Source: Chara braunii (Eukaryota; Streptophyta; Charophyceae; Charales; Characeae). From it: 38,725 nt of DNA. The stretch is taken from positions 405,481 to 444,205 of the forward strand of contig BFEA01000696.1 of assembly GCA_003427395.1 (NCBI GenBank). The letters are read 5' to 3'. Below, in pieces: positions 10,736 to 21,114 of this stretch. The notes under the pieces were generated by a model. The model saw nothing but the letters and a program-made list of their open reading frames with translations, was not told the origin of the DNA and did no database searches. The position numbers and the translations under genes are program-made. Numbering within the stretch: the stretch's first letter is position 1; every line of letters starts with the position of its first letter.

Positions 10736-11639
10736 TGCTACGTAGATATGAAGTTCAATCATTTAATTATAATAAATAAAATTTATTTCATGGATATATA
10801 TTTTTTTATGTTTATGCGATTATTTAAATGAACGAACATTAACTTTAAGTTCAAACTTCAAACTAATGGATTTATAATTTTATATAATACTTAGTTTTTA
10901 AAATCTTAAAGTGTGATATAGGAAAATATATCATATATACACGTATGATACATATTATATAATAATACCTCGTATTTGTGTTTTATAACTTGATGCAAAG
11001 AAAGATAACGACAAAAACGATGAAGAACAAACCTTAATATTTTATTGCATGAAATGCGGCACGAGAAGAGGGAAAATTAAAAATCTAAGCACAATGAAAA
11101 TTATGGACCATTTTTTTTTTTCGTGCTTTTTTTGAACTCATTTTCCATTGCATCATATTTATTTTATGTACATAATGCTTAAATAACGCACTTAGTTTAA
11201 AAGACTCACGCTCTTGATGGCAATAGTGAACATGTTTCTCACTCTTGCCTATGATTCCTTCCACTTTTCCTATGGCTGTTGTGGTGTTCTCCCTTTCCAT
11301 TATGTTGATCTTGATTATCTCATCTCATATCACCGGTGTTTATGTGTTGTCCGCCTCCTTCATGGTGGCACGGTGCCCTGGTCCTCTTGGACAGTGTTTT
11401 TTGGTTGGGGGGAAACGTGAGAGGGTACGAGGTGCCAAAGCCCAAGTTGGTACCTTTTTGCAACCCTTTTAAAATTTTGTTCGGCACAGGGCTACAAAAT
11501 GAAAAAACTCTTATTTTTCCTTGTGCTAAACTACGTGCACTGGTGCAAGCCCACATTTTACCCATCTTTTTTTCTAAAAACGTTCAAGATGAGTAATTGA
11601 CTTCATTAAATCTAATATTTTTCCTTCTTGGTGTATTTT
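10736..11639. other. AT-rich spacer, no recognisable gene
   Basis: Strongly A/T-rich to ~11200, then mixed composition around 11330-11480. Overlapping frames on both strands there lack any recognisable motif. Confidence 0.5.
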
Positions 11640-12110
11640 TTGTTGTTTTTTTTCCTCGTCCAGTTGGTCATACATTTTGATATTTCTCAAACAAAAATAT
11701 GTCATATCTGCAAGGTGGACGTATCCCGTTTTATTGTCATCTAACCTATTTTTTATGGCAAAGACTCAAGGAGCGAGCAAAGTCAACTATCGAATCAGAA
11801 GATTCAAGGCTTGACATATCACCGTACCATGTTTTTTTCGTTCCTATTACACTATTAACACACAACTTTGTGTATTTTTTTTATTTTTTTTCTCATCCAG
11901 TTGGGCCGAGATTATTATATTTTTCAAGCAAAAATATGTCACATCGGCAACGTGGACGTGTCCAGGTTTATTGTTAGCTAAACCTATTTCTTATGGAAAG
12001 GAGTGAGCAGTGTCAACTCTCGAATCATAAAATTTTAGGCTTGACATATTGCCGTACCAGATTTTTTTCGTTCATGTTACATTATTAAAACACAATTTTA
12101 CATCATTTAA
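11640..12110. repeat. Tandem duplication, two diverged ~237-bp copies
   Basis: Landmarks recur in order 237 bases apart: TCCAGTTGG, CAAAAATATGTCA, GGTGGACGT-like, TTTATTGT, CTTGACATAT, CCGTACCA and TTTTTTTCGTTC. The copies are diverged by substitutions and small indels. No open frame spans them. Confidence 0.85.
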
Positions 12111-12179
12111 GGCTTTGTGAAACAAAGTAGGAACACGATAACAGTGAAAAAGAAAAGAGAACACAAATAAAATGAAAAA

Positions 12180-12333
12180 TGTGCCTAGCTTAGTTGGTAC
12201 ACTCACGAACTGTTGAAATATAGACCCAAGTTCGAATCCATATACAATCAGATGACCATATTAAAATCATTCTGAATTATCAGGGGTCCGTCAGTTCAAT
12301 TATGATATTTCACGGTCGTCGCTCTTTTTTTTT
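12180..12333 (+). ncRNA. Candidate tRNA-derived SINE or tRNA-like Pol III unit
   Basis: 12186-12197 (TAGCTTAGTTGG) fits the Pol III A-box consensus TRGCNNAGYNGG. 12229-12239 (AGTTCGAATCC) matches the B-box consensus GGTTCGANTCC at 10 of 11 positions. The boxes are 31 bases apart, which is tRNA-like spacing. A run of nine T at ~12325-12333 would terminate Pol III transcription. The anticodon and acceptor arms do not pair convincingly, so this is not a functional tRNA. A tRNA-headed SINE with a ~95-base body is the likely reading, and a chance tRNA-like match is the alternative. Confidence 0.5.
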
Positions 12334-12483
12334 AATTGAAAATAGTGATAGTCAATTCTCGTCAATCTTTTGTGCTCTTGCAGTATGGTCATATAGGTAA
12401 ACTTTTGACTCATTCTTTATTCAATTTCAAATCACCTTGGTTATTATTCCTCGCCAGACGCCTAAAGCAAAGGAAAAATCCCC

Positions 12484-12784
12484 NNNNNNNNNNNNNNNNN
12501 NNNNNNNNNNNNNNNNNNNNNNNNNNNNNNNNNNNNNNNNNNNNNNNNNNNNNNNNNNNNNNNNNNNNNNNNNNNNNNNNNNNNNNNNNNNNNNNNNNNN
12601 NNNNNNNNNNNNNNNNNNNNNNNNNNNNNNNNNNNNNNNNNNNNNNNNNNNNNNNNNNNNNNNNNNNNNNNNNNNNNNNNNNNNNNNNNNNNNNNNNNNN
12701 NNNNNNNNNNNNNNNNNNNNNNNNNNNNNNNNNNNNNNNNNNNNNNNNNNNNNNNNNNNNNNNNNNNNNNNNNNNNNNNNNNNN
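12484..12784. other. Assembly gap (301 N)
   Basis: Run of N. The reading frames that cross it are artefacts. Confidence 1.
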
Positions 12785-12798
12785 TCTCTCTCTCTTTT

Positions 12799-12856
<58 letters not shown>

Positions 12857-12930
12857 CTTCTCTCTTTCTTTCTCTATCTATCTATCTATCTATCTATTTA
12901 TTTGTCTATCTATCTATCTATCTATCTTTT
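12785..12930. repeat. (TC)n / (CTAT)n compound microsatellite
   Basis: A TC-rich tract is followed by CTAT tetranucleotides, directly abutting the gap, and then a short GT-rich tail. The microsatellite probably caused the assembly break. Confidence 0.95.
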
Positions 12931-13591
12931 GTGTGTGCGTGTGTGTGTTTATGTGGTTTGATGCAGTATGTTCATCAGATCGTTAAATTGAACGGTTAAG
13001 GTTCTCCAAAAACCAACTTTTTCGAGATTTTATTCATATTTAGCACATCCTTAACTACACATTATCGTGTATTTTACCCACATTGCTTCAAATTCGAAAT
13101 CTCAAACAAAGATCAGCATCAAAAGCCAAAAAATCTATATAAATTAAACTTTCAAAATAAAATTTATTTTTGTTTCCATCGGGGAGCATTGCGTCTGACT
13201 TGTTTCACTTCGTCAACTTCTTCTTATTTACTTCTTTTGCAACTTAAACCACTAGCAACTCGCCCAACCAGAAGCTTATGACGCCGCTGTTAACGCACCG
13301 CATCAAACGGGGGTTGGGAGGTGGACGCCGGTTGCAATCGGAGGACCAGGCGAAACTTGAAAAAAAAAAAAAACTATTCGTAACAAAAAAAAACGAAAAG
13401 TGAAGAAATAAAAAGGAAATACATATAATACGTCAGGGAGAGGGGAGGGGAAAGAGACAGTGAAAAATGACTTCTTGGTGTAATTGTCGAAGATCCATTT
13501 TCCTTGCAATATTGCAAACAACACAATTCTACTAGAGAGAGAGAATGAGAATTATGACGTGTTCACTTCATTGTGACGCGGTAAACGCGCC

Positions 13592-13592
<1 letters not shown>
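12931..13592. other. Spacer, no recognisable gene
   Basis: A/T-rich with a moderately GC-rich patch near 13280-13350. No coding or RNA motif seen. Confidence 0.5.
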
Positions 13593-13632
<40 letters not shown>

Positions 13633-13665
13633 CCCATCTATCGATCTCTCTATCTATTTGTATGC

Positions 13666-13701
<36 letters not shown>
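13593..13701. repeat. Compound microsatellite (TC)n-(GT)n-(CTAT)n-(TA)n
   Basis: Adjacent tracts are TC to ~13625, a short GT run, CTAT words, and then TA from ~13671 to 13701. Confidence 0.95.
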
Positions 13702-13703
<2 letters not shown>

Positions 13704-15312
13704 CAAGTAAAATCGAGGTTTGTTTTTTCTTTTTTTGCAAAAAAATGTAGTATCGGTAGCTTCAGCCTCAAAAAGGTTCGACCTGTTGATAGGCACTGAC
13801 TCCAAATCGATAGTGGAGCAAGGAACGGATGGTTTAAACTGTTTTCTACTGTTTAGTCAACGATCTCATCAAGTATTGTAGAGATCGCTCTCGAACACAT
13901 TGGTCATTGGCGTATGTATGAAGTTGGAAGATTCTCATAGCCATGTCGCACAAAAGTTGGTAAGCAGATGTTTGATGTTTGCGGCTTTAACCCTCTTCGT
14001 ACCGACTTTTGTATGATATACTCAAGAAAACCTTTAACGACACATATTATTCAGGGGCTGATGCACGAGATACATGAAGTCATTATCGCGAATTTTGACT
14101 TTCTACCAAGGTTTTTAATAAACAGGTTTGGAAATTGTAGTTTTTTCATCCTTCACCTCGTAATTAAATTATGAATTAATGAAAGATCAAATAATAAATT
14201 TATAAATCTCAGCAGTATAACAACAATAATAAAAGGCAGTGTCAGTGCAAGAGTTGCGAAACTTTGCCTAAAGTACTTTTCATCTAACACCGGTTTGACT
14301 AAATGAGTTTTATTTTATCCGGGTGTGTGACGGCTTAACTATGACGTATGAAGTATGTAAGGATTATATTATAATTGATTTCATGTAGGGCGTGTACTCT
14401 AGTAAATTTGTTATATATGTATTACCATTGTGGTTGGTAATGACAAATTGTGAAATATGATGTTGGAAGTCATACTGATAATATTAGGCGCTGTTAATAA
14501 ACTGTCTTTTTGTTAAATTTGAAACATTTTGCTCACGCGATTACATTGAACAATGATTTTTTTTATTATTATTTTTTTTTGAACATGGTGCTGATAACTT
14601 AGTATTAATCGATACTCTTTCAATAAAGGAAATGAAGCATCAGGAAAAGTAAAAAAAAAAGAACTTTTTAAATTTATTTTCACAAGTAAAATATTTTAAA
14701 TGTAACAAAAAGTCGAATAATATATGTCATTTTCACTATTGCTATCAACAATAATTGAATTTATCATTGTTACAGTATGAAATTATAATCTTTATAGTCG
14801 TTATAAAACTTAATCCTTTGTATCGTGAGCTACGATTTTACTGAATGACAATACCTTGTTTCGTTAATGAGTGTTGTGATTATTATGACTTGTTATTTAT
14901 TCTTGTTATAAATCATCATTATAGCTGACAACTTGATACCATAAGAGATAATAAGGTCTTGTTTCCTCGGTATTATGTTTTAGGTTTACAATAATCCAAT
15001 ATTCGATATAAAAAAAAAAAATCGTTATATTGCTTTATAGTTATGATTATGCGTTTGACAATATACCCTTTTAGATTCTATAATAATATTGTTAAAGACA
15101 ATAAACCGATTGAGGCTCTTATAATAAATATTTTATTTTCTTGTTAAGGCCATCGGTAAACAAACTTGGGTATAAGTAGTACGATCATCTAGTCAATTAA
15201 AATTTATTATAATATTTGTTGGCAAAGTTAAGAGATGGTATTTTAAAAACAAACATTAGATTATTGATCAGTATTAAAGTTTGTTTGTTGAAATATTGAT
15301 TGAAAAATATGG
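13702..15312. other. AT-rich spacer, no recognisable gene
   Basis: Long A/T-rich stretch with many stops in all frames. It ends where the Penelope-like element's left terminal repeat starts. Confidence 0.6.
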
Positions 15313-15516
15313 AAGTCCTAACGTCTGCAGACCCTTGTCAGACTCGATCGTTGACTACTACCGGGATGAATCCAGACTGCCTCAGACAAATTGAAGGCAA
15401 CTCCTACTCAACTGAAGTACAAAATGACAAACAAAACAAACCACTCCATCGTAGGCCTGTGCTAAGATGACCCCAAAGCTAATAACGTCCTACAGGCTAA
15501 ACATGGGACCTTGTTC
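15313..15516 (-). repeat. 3' terminal direct repeat (pseudo-LTR) of the Penelope-like element
   Basis: Matches 20207-20411 over its full length with scattered differences. Shared words include AGTCCTAACGTCTGCA, ACTACTACCGGGA, GGCAACTCCTACTCAACTGA and TACAGGCTAAACATGGGACC. Such direct repeats arise from the tandem or circular-template mode of Penelope-like elements. Confidence 0.9.
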
Positions 15517-15587
15517 AAATCCTTCCCTGAACCTGTCAGACAAACCAACACAAGGTCGTGTTCACGTTATCAGAAACATCAAACTCA

Positions 15588-17449
15588 TTACCCATCACAA
15601 ACAAAGTTCACCGTTCTCCGCCACAATTCATCACGACGACCACCGAATCGACGAAAAACTCTGTTGACAAACCGTTCCGGGAAATCCTTCTTCATAAGCT
15701 CTTGCTGCAAACCCAGTACCCTCCTTGGGATCTCGGCTCGAATCGAGGTATTCTGATTAATTATGCACAAATGAATACTAATTACAACACTTTTTTGTTT
15801 CTTACTCCCCGAGGAGTAGAATGATTGTCCATTCTGTATCAGCAGCCTGTCTTCAGTCCAAATCCTAACTTCATTCCGGGAGAGTTGTACACTCCCTATA
15901 AACGCAAAAACTTGATCCGTTATAATCTGACAACCATTGTCTGTCCTGTTCAGGGTTAGGTCCCTTAGATAGCAATGGGTGAGAGCTTCAAAGATCGTAT
16001 GTTTCATTGCTTCGTCTTTGCTTGAAATTACAAGCAGGACATCGTCAATTAACCTCAGCACACCGAAACAGTGGTTGGCAAGTCCCAGCGTACAGGTCAT
16101 TTGGTACTCGGAGTATGCACACATGACACAGACTATCAGCGGAGTCGTGCTCTTACCCATAGGTACACCCACCACCTGCTTCAAAAGGACACATGTGGCA
16201 AAGCAAAAGGTATGTTCCACTTCTAAGTGCACTAACTTCCTAATGTAGGTCAAGTTCAAACGCTTCCAGTGGTCAGCCCCCGTTGTGATTCCAAAAGAAG
16301 TCCCTTTCCCCGAGTGTTTACTCTCACAAACTCAAAACTCTTTGACCAATGGTGTTCAATAACCCAATCGATGGCTTTCAGCAGCACCTCATGAGGCAGC
16401 TTCCTGAACATTTTCTTCACATCGAAGGAGTAGGAACTGATCGTACACTCACCATCCAATCGGCTCAGTTTTTTATTCAAGAGTTCCAATCGGTTCGTGA
16501 GGTTGGAAACAAAACGCAAATTAAAGTGCCATTTCCTCGACAACTTGTACATCAAGTGATTCAAAGCCTTACTCATCAGGCGTGTTGTTCATACCATTGG
16601 TTCCTTAAACGAATGACATATCGGTCTGAACTTACTAAGGTCCTTCTGTTTCGGAATCACGTAGGCTGATCCAAACGTTCCATTCTCTTCCCAATGCACC
16701 AGCTTACCCAGATAATGACGTCGTACATCTTCTCGTACTTCCCTCAATACTTGACTTTCCGAATACTTGACAATTCGATACCCGGGATTGCATACAAAAG
16801 TCTCTATCATTGCGTCGAAATATGTGCTTGGGCACATAGCCACCGATTCACCGGAATTCCTATCTACGGGGGCAATCACCAAACCTCTCAGGCGATTTTT
16901 AAGGACATTAACCTCTGTTACTGACACACATGAGGACTGGTCATCACGATCCGAAATACAGGCAAAGAAGTCAAAGTCAGAACTGTCCGGGATGTGGTCA
17001 CCCGCATTTTTCCAGGTCCGAAAAACCGAGCTCAATTCCTCTCGCAAAAGTTGTTGTCTGTCTTCACATCCGACTCTCGGAATGTTGTTAGAGTTCACCA
17101 AATGTGGGTGCACATCTACTACCTCACTTAGGCGGAACATCACATGCCCATTCACATGTGGAAAACTCAAACCTGCGCAATAACAGGTAAGCACACCATG
17201 AGTCGATGTCACTCTATGGTTGTGCAACATATCAGCTATCATGGGATTTTTTGTCCCAACAATGCGAATTTTTCGGCGCGTGCGAGATAAAAAACACTGC
17301 GGTAATTGACAGCACATCAGCATATCATTTGCAACTTTTCTTACTTCGGACAAAATCAAACGATCATCGAATTTGATGCAGAACGTAAGGTCACTCCCAA
17401 GACTCAGGTTAAAACGTTCCCGAAAGCAACGGGAGACTAGTCTCTGCAA
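15588..17449 (-). pseudogene. Penelope-type reverse transcriptase (ORF2, C-terminal part)
   Basis: This part would copy the element RNA into DNA in the nucleus. In order along the minus strand: an N-terminal RT extension; RT block 0/1 (LKNRLRGLVIAPVDRNSGES); block 2 (GSAYVIPKQKDLSKFRPIC); block 3/A with the catalytic Asp (SSYSFDVKKMFRKLPHE, ~16430); block 4/B (QVVGVPMGKSTTPLIV, ~16160); block 5/C (LRLIDDVLLVISS, ~16060), giving the two catalytic Asp; and the thumb region to 15588. One in-frame TGA lies at ~16589 (KEPMV-stop-TTRLM). One frameshift lies near 16300, between VNTRGKG and the continuation GITTGADHWKR. All catalytic blocks survive. It ends with a stop about 70 bases before the 3' terminal repeat. 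It continues from the GIY-YIG segment upstream across another frameshift at ~17470. Confidence 0.85.
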
Positions 17450-17484
17450 GTACTTCCTAGTTTACTTCCTCGATAAGTCCTTAA

Positions 17485-18336
17485 TCACTCGGTAATCCTC
17501 AGAATTGCTCTCATGCCCCAGCTATACAACTCCTTTAATTTACTGGGGTTACGTAATATACCAATCAGAAATTGCTTTAAAATTTTACATTTAGCTTTCC
17601 ACTTCACGACATGCACAATCTCAAAAACACCCCCGTGTTCCCACATAATTTTACACTTTTTTAAAGGTCGGCAAACTGAAGCAACTTTGATCTTGCTGTC
17701 ACCGAACATACGCGACAACTTCTCTTCCACTTTTGGTAACCAATCCTTCCCTCCCTTCGATAACACCACCCGTGGTGGGTTGACCGAGTTCAAGGAGTCC
17801 TCAAGAAAAGCGTAGAGATCAAGAAAGTCGAATTCCTTCTCAGTCCAATAAAATCGTAGAGGATCAACTATTCCATATGTACCGGCTACTGACAATCCCT
17901 TAGCTCGACTCCTCTCCCTGCGTCCGAGTTTCCTTTTTGCGGACTTCTTCGAATGCTTACTCCCTACGGAATTAAGAAACGGGGACCATCGGTTTAAAAA
18001 ATGAAACTGCGTACGTTTCCGAACTGCATACAGACGTTCCCACCACCTAATGTCGCACGTACGTGTCGTTTTGCCCACATAGCAAAGTTTACAAGAAGGG
18101 GAAACGACTACGTACACTACACCAGTCAAATTCAAAAACTTAATCTCGTAAGTAGCATACAGTCTCATCCACGACTCTTCATACTTGTTCAACCATTTAA
18201 CCTTCTTTGTCAACATCAGTAGGACAATAACCAAGCGAAGTAGCAACTCCAAATTTCGGTTAGTACAAATCATAGAGCAACGTAAACTCGTGAGGTACCT
18301 ACACAACTCCAACCAACTTGTTGGAGTGACATCACA
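17485..18336 (-). pseudogene. GIY-YIG endonuclease domain at the N-terminus of the Penelope-like ORF2
   Basis: Nicks target DNA for insertion. The motif is clear: GVVYVVVSPSCKLCYVGKT (VVY for GIY, then YVG for YIG), followed by RTCDIRWWERLY with the conserved catalytic Arg. A Glu-rich helix further on (FLDLYAFLEDSLN) is a candidate for the conserved Glu position. Two Cys in the motif spacing (SCKLC) and the basic KKSAKRKLGRRERSR insert match the enlarged GIY-YIG domain described for permuted Penelope-like elements. The frame is open for 275 codons (18312-17485). It follows the ORF1 stop at 18337 in the same frame, so ORF1 and ORF2 may once have been fused or linked by readthrough. Its position before the RT is seen directly in the sequence. 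Confidence 0.82.
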
Positions 18337-19586
18337 TCACACCTCCGTTTCCACGGAGTCTTCATCGCTCACAACCGCCGAATCGGCGATATGGACCACT
18401 TCCGTCTGAGGAGGAACAACTGCATACTGGTGTTGGGCACGATGTTCGGCAAGATAGATCACGTCGACTTTTTCAACATACCGGATCCCTTCGTCTTTAC
18501 AATAACGTTGAAGTTCATCTGCATTACAGTCCTTCAACTCGTGCATAATTGAGTATCGATAATGCAGGCGAGCTAACGCGTGTCCAGCTGGGGTGAGTCT
18601 GCCGCTTGGTGGAGACTTCACCTGACTGGACTTCAATAGCTTCGTTAACGGAGTCCTGACTGGGGTCTTCTTCTTCGCAGGAATCGGAGTCCGTACTCGC
18701 TTCGATCTGGCCCGAGTCATGCGAAGATCCACTTTTGTCATCTTGATACCCACCTGTTGTGGAGTTCTCTTCGGTGGTAGCTCAATTGGTGGGCTATTCT
18801 CCAACACAACATCCTCATCTTGATATCCACCTGATACACAAGCGGTGGGTCTCTGCACTCAACTCATGTGTGACACTAGTCTCGCTATCCCCGCTGATGT
18901 AGTCAGAATCGTTCTCCTTCCCTGACTGATACTCCATTTTCTTCTTTCCTTTCACATCGCCCGCTCCTGCAGCCAGGGCCGGCAATACTGCTGTCTTCCA
19001 CTGGTTAATCCAATCGTCTTTAATTTCGCTCATGAGCACAGCCGCATGCACCGTTACATCCTTCTTCATCTTCGCTCGTAGCGCAGCCTCTTGCTTCGAT
19101 TTTTTCTTCCTTCTTGCGTAGCTTCGCTACACGACGTGCCTCTTCTTGAGCTCTCCTGACTTCTTCTTCCTCCGGTCTTCGTTTCTCCTCCTCCATCTCC
19201 TTCTCCATTTCCATCTTGCATCGGGCTTTCTCTTCCTTCCTTGCTTGAACCGCGTCGAAGTGCTTCTTGATCGATGCAACGCCTTTGGAGAGTTCGGCCA
19301 CCTTCTCACATAACTCTGACTCCTTCCTTGGAGAATACTCTCTTCTTGGTTCATACCTTCGTGGTGATCGAGATCTTAAGAAGTCGGAGGACGTGGAAGG
19401 GCGACAAGGGAGTTGCCGCCGCTCTCGAAGAGGGCACTGATTAGCGTAGTGCCCCGGATCATTACAGTTGAAACACGTTATGGGAGGCCGGTGCGGTCTC
19501 CAATCCTTATCATCGCGACGATCCGAGCTCCGATCTCTGTCACCGCGCCAGTCCGAGCTTTGGTCTCAACGATCGGCGCCAGACAT
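18337..19586 (-). pseudogene. Penelope-like ORF1: CCHC zinc knuckle, coiled coil, SAP-like segment
   Basis: The frame starts at an ATG near 19586 (MSGADR, then an in-frame TGA). A basic Arg/Asp/Ser linker (RGDRDRSSDRRDD) and a CX2CX4HX4C zinc knuckle (CFNCNDPGHYANQC, ~19470-19430) follow. Next is a long charged coiled coil (AQEEARRVAKLRKKEEKIEA, ~19300-19090). After a frameshift at ~19080 comes WINQWKTAVLPALAAGAG. After another at ~18840 come a basic proline-rich stretch (KKKTPVRTPLTKLLK) and a SAP/HeH-like helix pair (ELQRYCKDEGIRYVEKVDVI). It stops at 18337. The role is probably RNA-binding or nucleocapsid-like; this is inference from the knuckle. I see no enzyme motif. Confidence 0.7.
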
Positions 19587-20206
19587 CTTCTGTGTTTTAA
19601 TGGTCCGTCTTCTTCACATGGAACGAGTAATCTTCTCCTTGGTCTTCCTTGCTCGTCGCGCACGAGTCGGTCTTCAATCGATCCACAAACCCGAAAATCT
19701 TGTTCGTAGTCCAAATCAAAGTGGTGCACGGATAATGACGCTCACTCAACCCGGTAGGCTTCCCCAGGTAAGTTCACGTATGCGATAAGATGGTATTGAT
19801 GGTTGAATCATAGTGAGACAAACATTTGCAAAGTGTAAGATACACGATGGACGTATGCACACAGTCACCATAGTGACACGTAGACACAATATAGTAAAAC
19901 AATCCATAGGTTTCCTCTTCGCAAACCAACACACCCAAGAACCACCATCATACCACCAACCACCCTTGGTGGCGGTCGGCCGTCGTCACAGTCGCCCGTC
20001 ACCAAAGGAACCCAAGAGGTCAAACTAAACTAATTGCTACGTACTTATAGGATCGCAAAACATACCAGTTAGGCCCTCTCCGGGTAGACGAGGGCTAACC
20101 CTTCAGCTCAAATAAAAAAATAAAGTGAAAGTAAAAAAAAAAACAATCACAACCCAAGGGTCAGTGGGTCCGGAAGCTTCTTACAAACTTCAGGCTGAAT
20201 CTGACA
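19587..20206 (-). other. 5' leader of the Penelope-like element
   Basis: Lies between the ORF1 ATG and the 5' terminal repeat. Frames are short and show no domain. An A-rich stretch sits at ~20110-20145. It may contain untranslated leader or internal promoter sequence; nothing specific can be identified. Confidence 0.5.
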
Positions 20207-20411
20207 AAGTCCTAACGTCTGCAAACCCTTGCCAGACTCGATCACTAACTACTACCGGGACGAATCCAGGCTGCCTCGGGCAAATTCAAAGGCAACTCCT
20301 ACTCAACTGAAGTACAAAACGACAAACAAAACAAACCATTCCATCGTAGGTCTTCGCTAAGATGACCCCAAAGCTAATAACGTCCTACAGGCTAAACATG
20401 GGACCTTGTTC
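20207..20411 (-). repeat. 5' terminal direct repeat (pseudo-LTR) of the Penelope-like element
   Basis: Direct-repeat partner of 15313-15516, with ~90 % visual identity. It ends at TTGTTC, after which flanking A/T-rich DNA begins. Confidence 0.9.
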
Positions 20412-21114
20412 CACGAAAGGGTTGTGGAATGAAATAAAAGTTTTCGAACAATAATCAATTTATGTCTTGTTCATACACAAATAAAACTTTAAATTATTTT
20501 TTATTTTCTTGAATAAAAAAATAATTAATATTATTGTGTTGTGACAAACAAAATGTAGATAAATTCATGCCAACTAATGAGGGAGATATTTATGTTTAAT
20601 CGTTATTTACTAGGCTACCAGCCGGGCCGACCGGGTCACCTTATTTTTCCGGGCGGCCCAACCGTGCAAAGATCAGGGAAGGTCCTGAAAAAAAAAAAAA
20701 AAAAAAATCCAAAAAATCCAAAAAAAAACTACGTTGTGTAGAAAAATAAATTGAACAACTTTTGTCTTTTTTTATTTTTTTTAGCTTTCTCTCATGCAAT
20801 ATTGTTTATTTTGTTGATCGCGCGTTATTTTTATACTTATACTATTCATATTTCCACTTATGATTGCTTTATGAATATCTCATTTAATTTGATAGCGTTT
20901 TCAACTTAGATTTATTAATAGGTTGACTTGTGGACTTTCATGTTCTTGCCTATTAGTGCACTCATTTATAATGTGATTATTTAAATTATTTATCTACAAT
21001 TTAATTTTTATCTTTGCTCATGTATGCATAAAAATATAAATTGTTCATTCTGTCAACCTCACTTTAACATTTATACTTATTGCATGTTAAAACTACGTTT
21101 CTTGTTGTAATATA
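20412..21114. other. AT-rich spacer with one short GC island
   Basis: A/T-rich throughout, except ~20612-20680, which carries CCGGGCCGACCGGG and CCGGGCGGCCC words. An A-run and AAAATCC repeats follow (20685-20730). The island resembles one arm of the word-island elements seen elsewhere, but no second arm is visible. No gene seen. Confidence 0.5.

Larger units (their letters stand above)
15313..20411 (-). mobile_element. Penelope-like retroelement with N-terminal GIY-YIG (Chlamys/Naiad-type arrangement)
   Basis: The element spans ~5.1 kb between two ~204-bp direct repeats. On the minus strand the order is terminal repeat, ~620-base leader, ORF1 (CCHC zinc knuckle, coiled coil, SAP-like segment), ORF2 with a GIY-YIG endonuclease followed by a Penelope-type RT, and terminal repeat. 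In canonical Penelope-like elements the GIY-YIG domain is C-terminal. A permuted N-terminal GIY-YIG is the published hallmark of the Chlamys and Naiad groups of green algae, early plants and invertebrates. Both ORFs carry stops and frameshifts, so this copy cannot encode its proteins as it stands. I saw no hammerhead-ribozyme core (CTGATGA...GAAA) in the terminal repeats, and no (CA)n target at the ends. Confidence 0.85.

Noticed and set aside
12336-12986. Frames spanning the 12484-12784 gap
   Set aside because: Mostly N plus TC and CTAT microsatellite translation.
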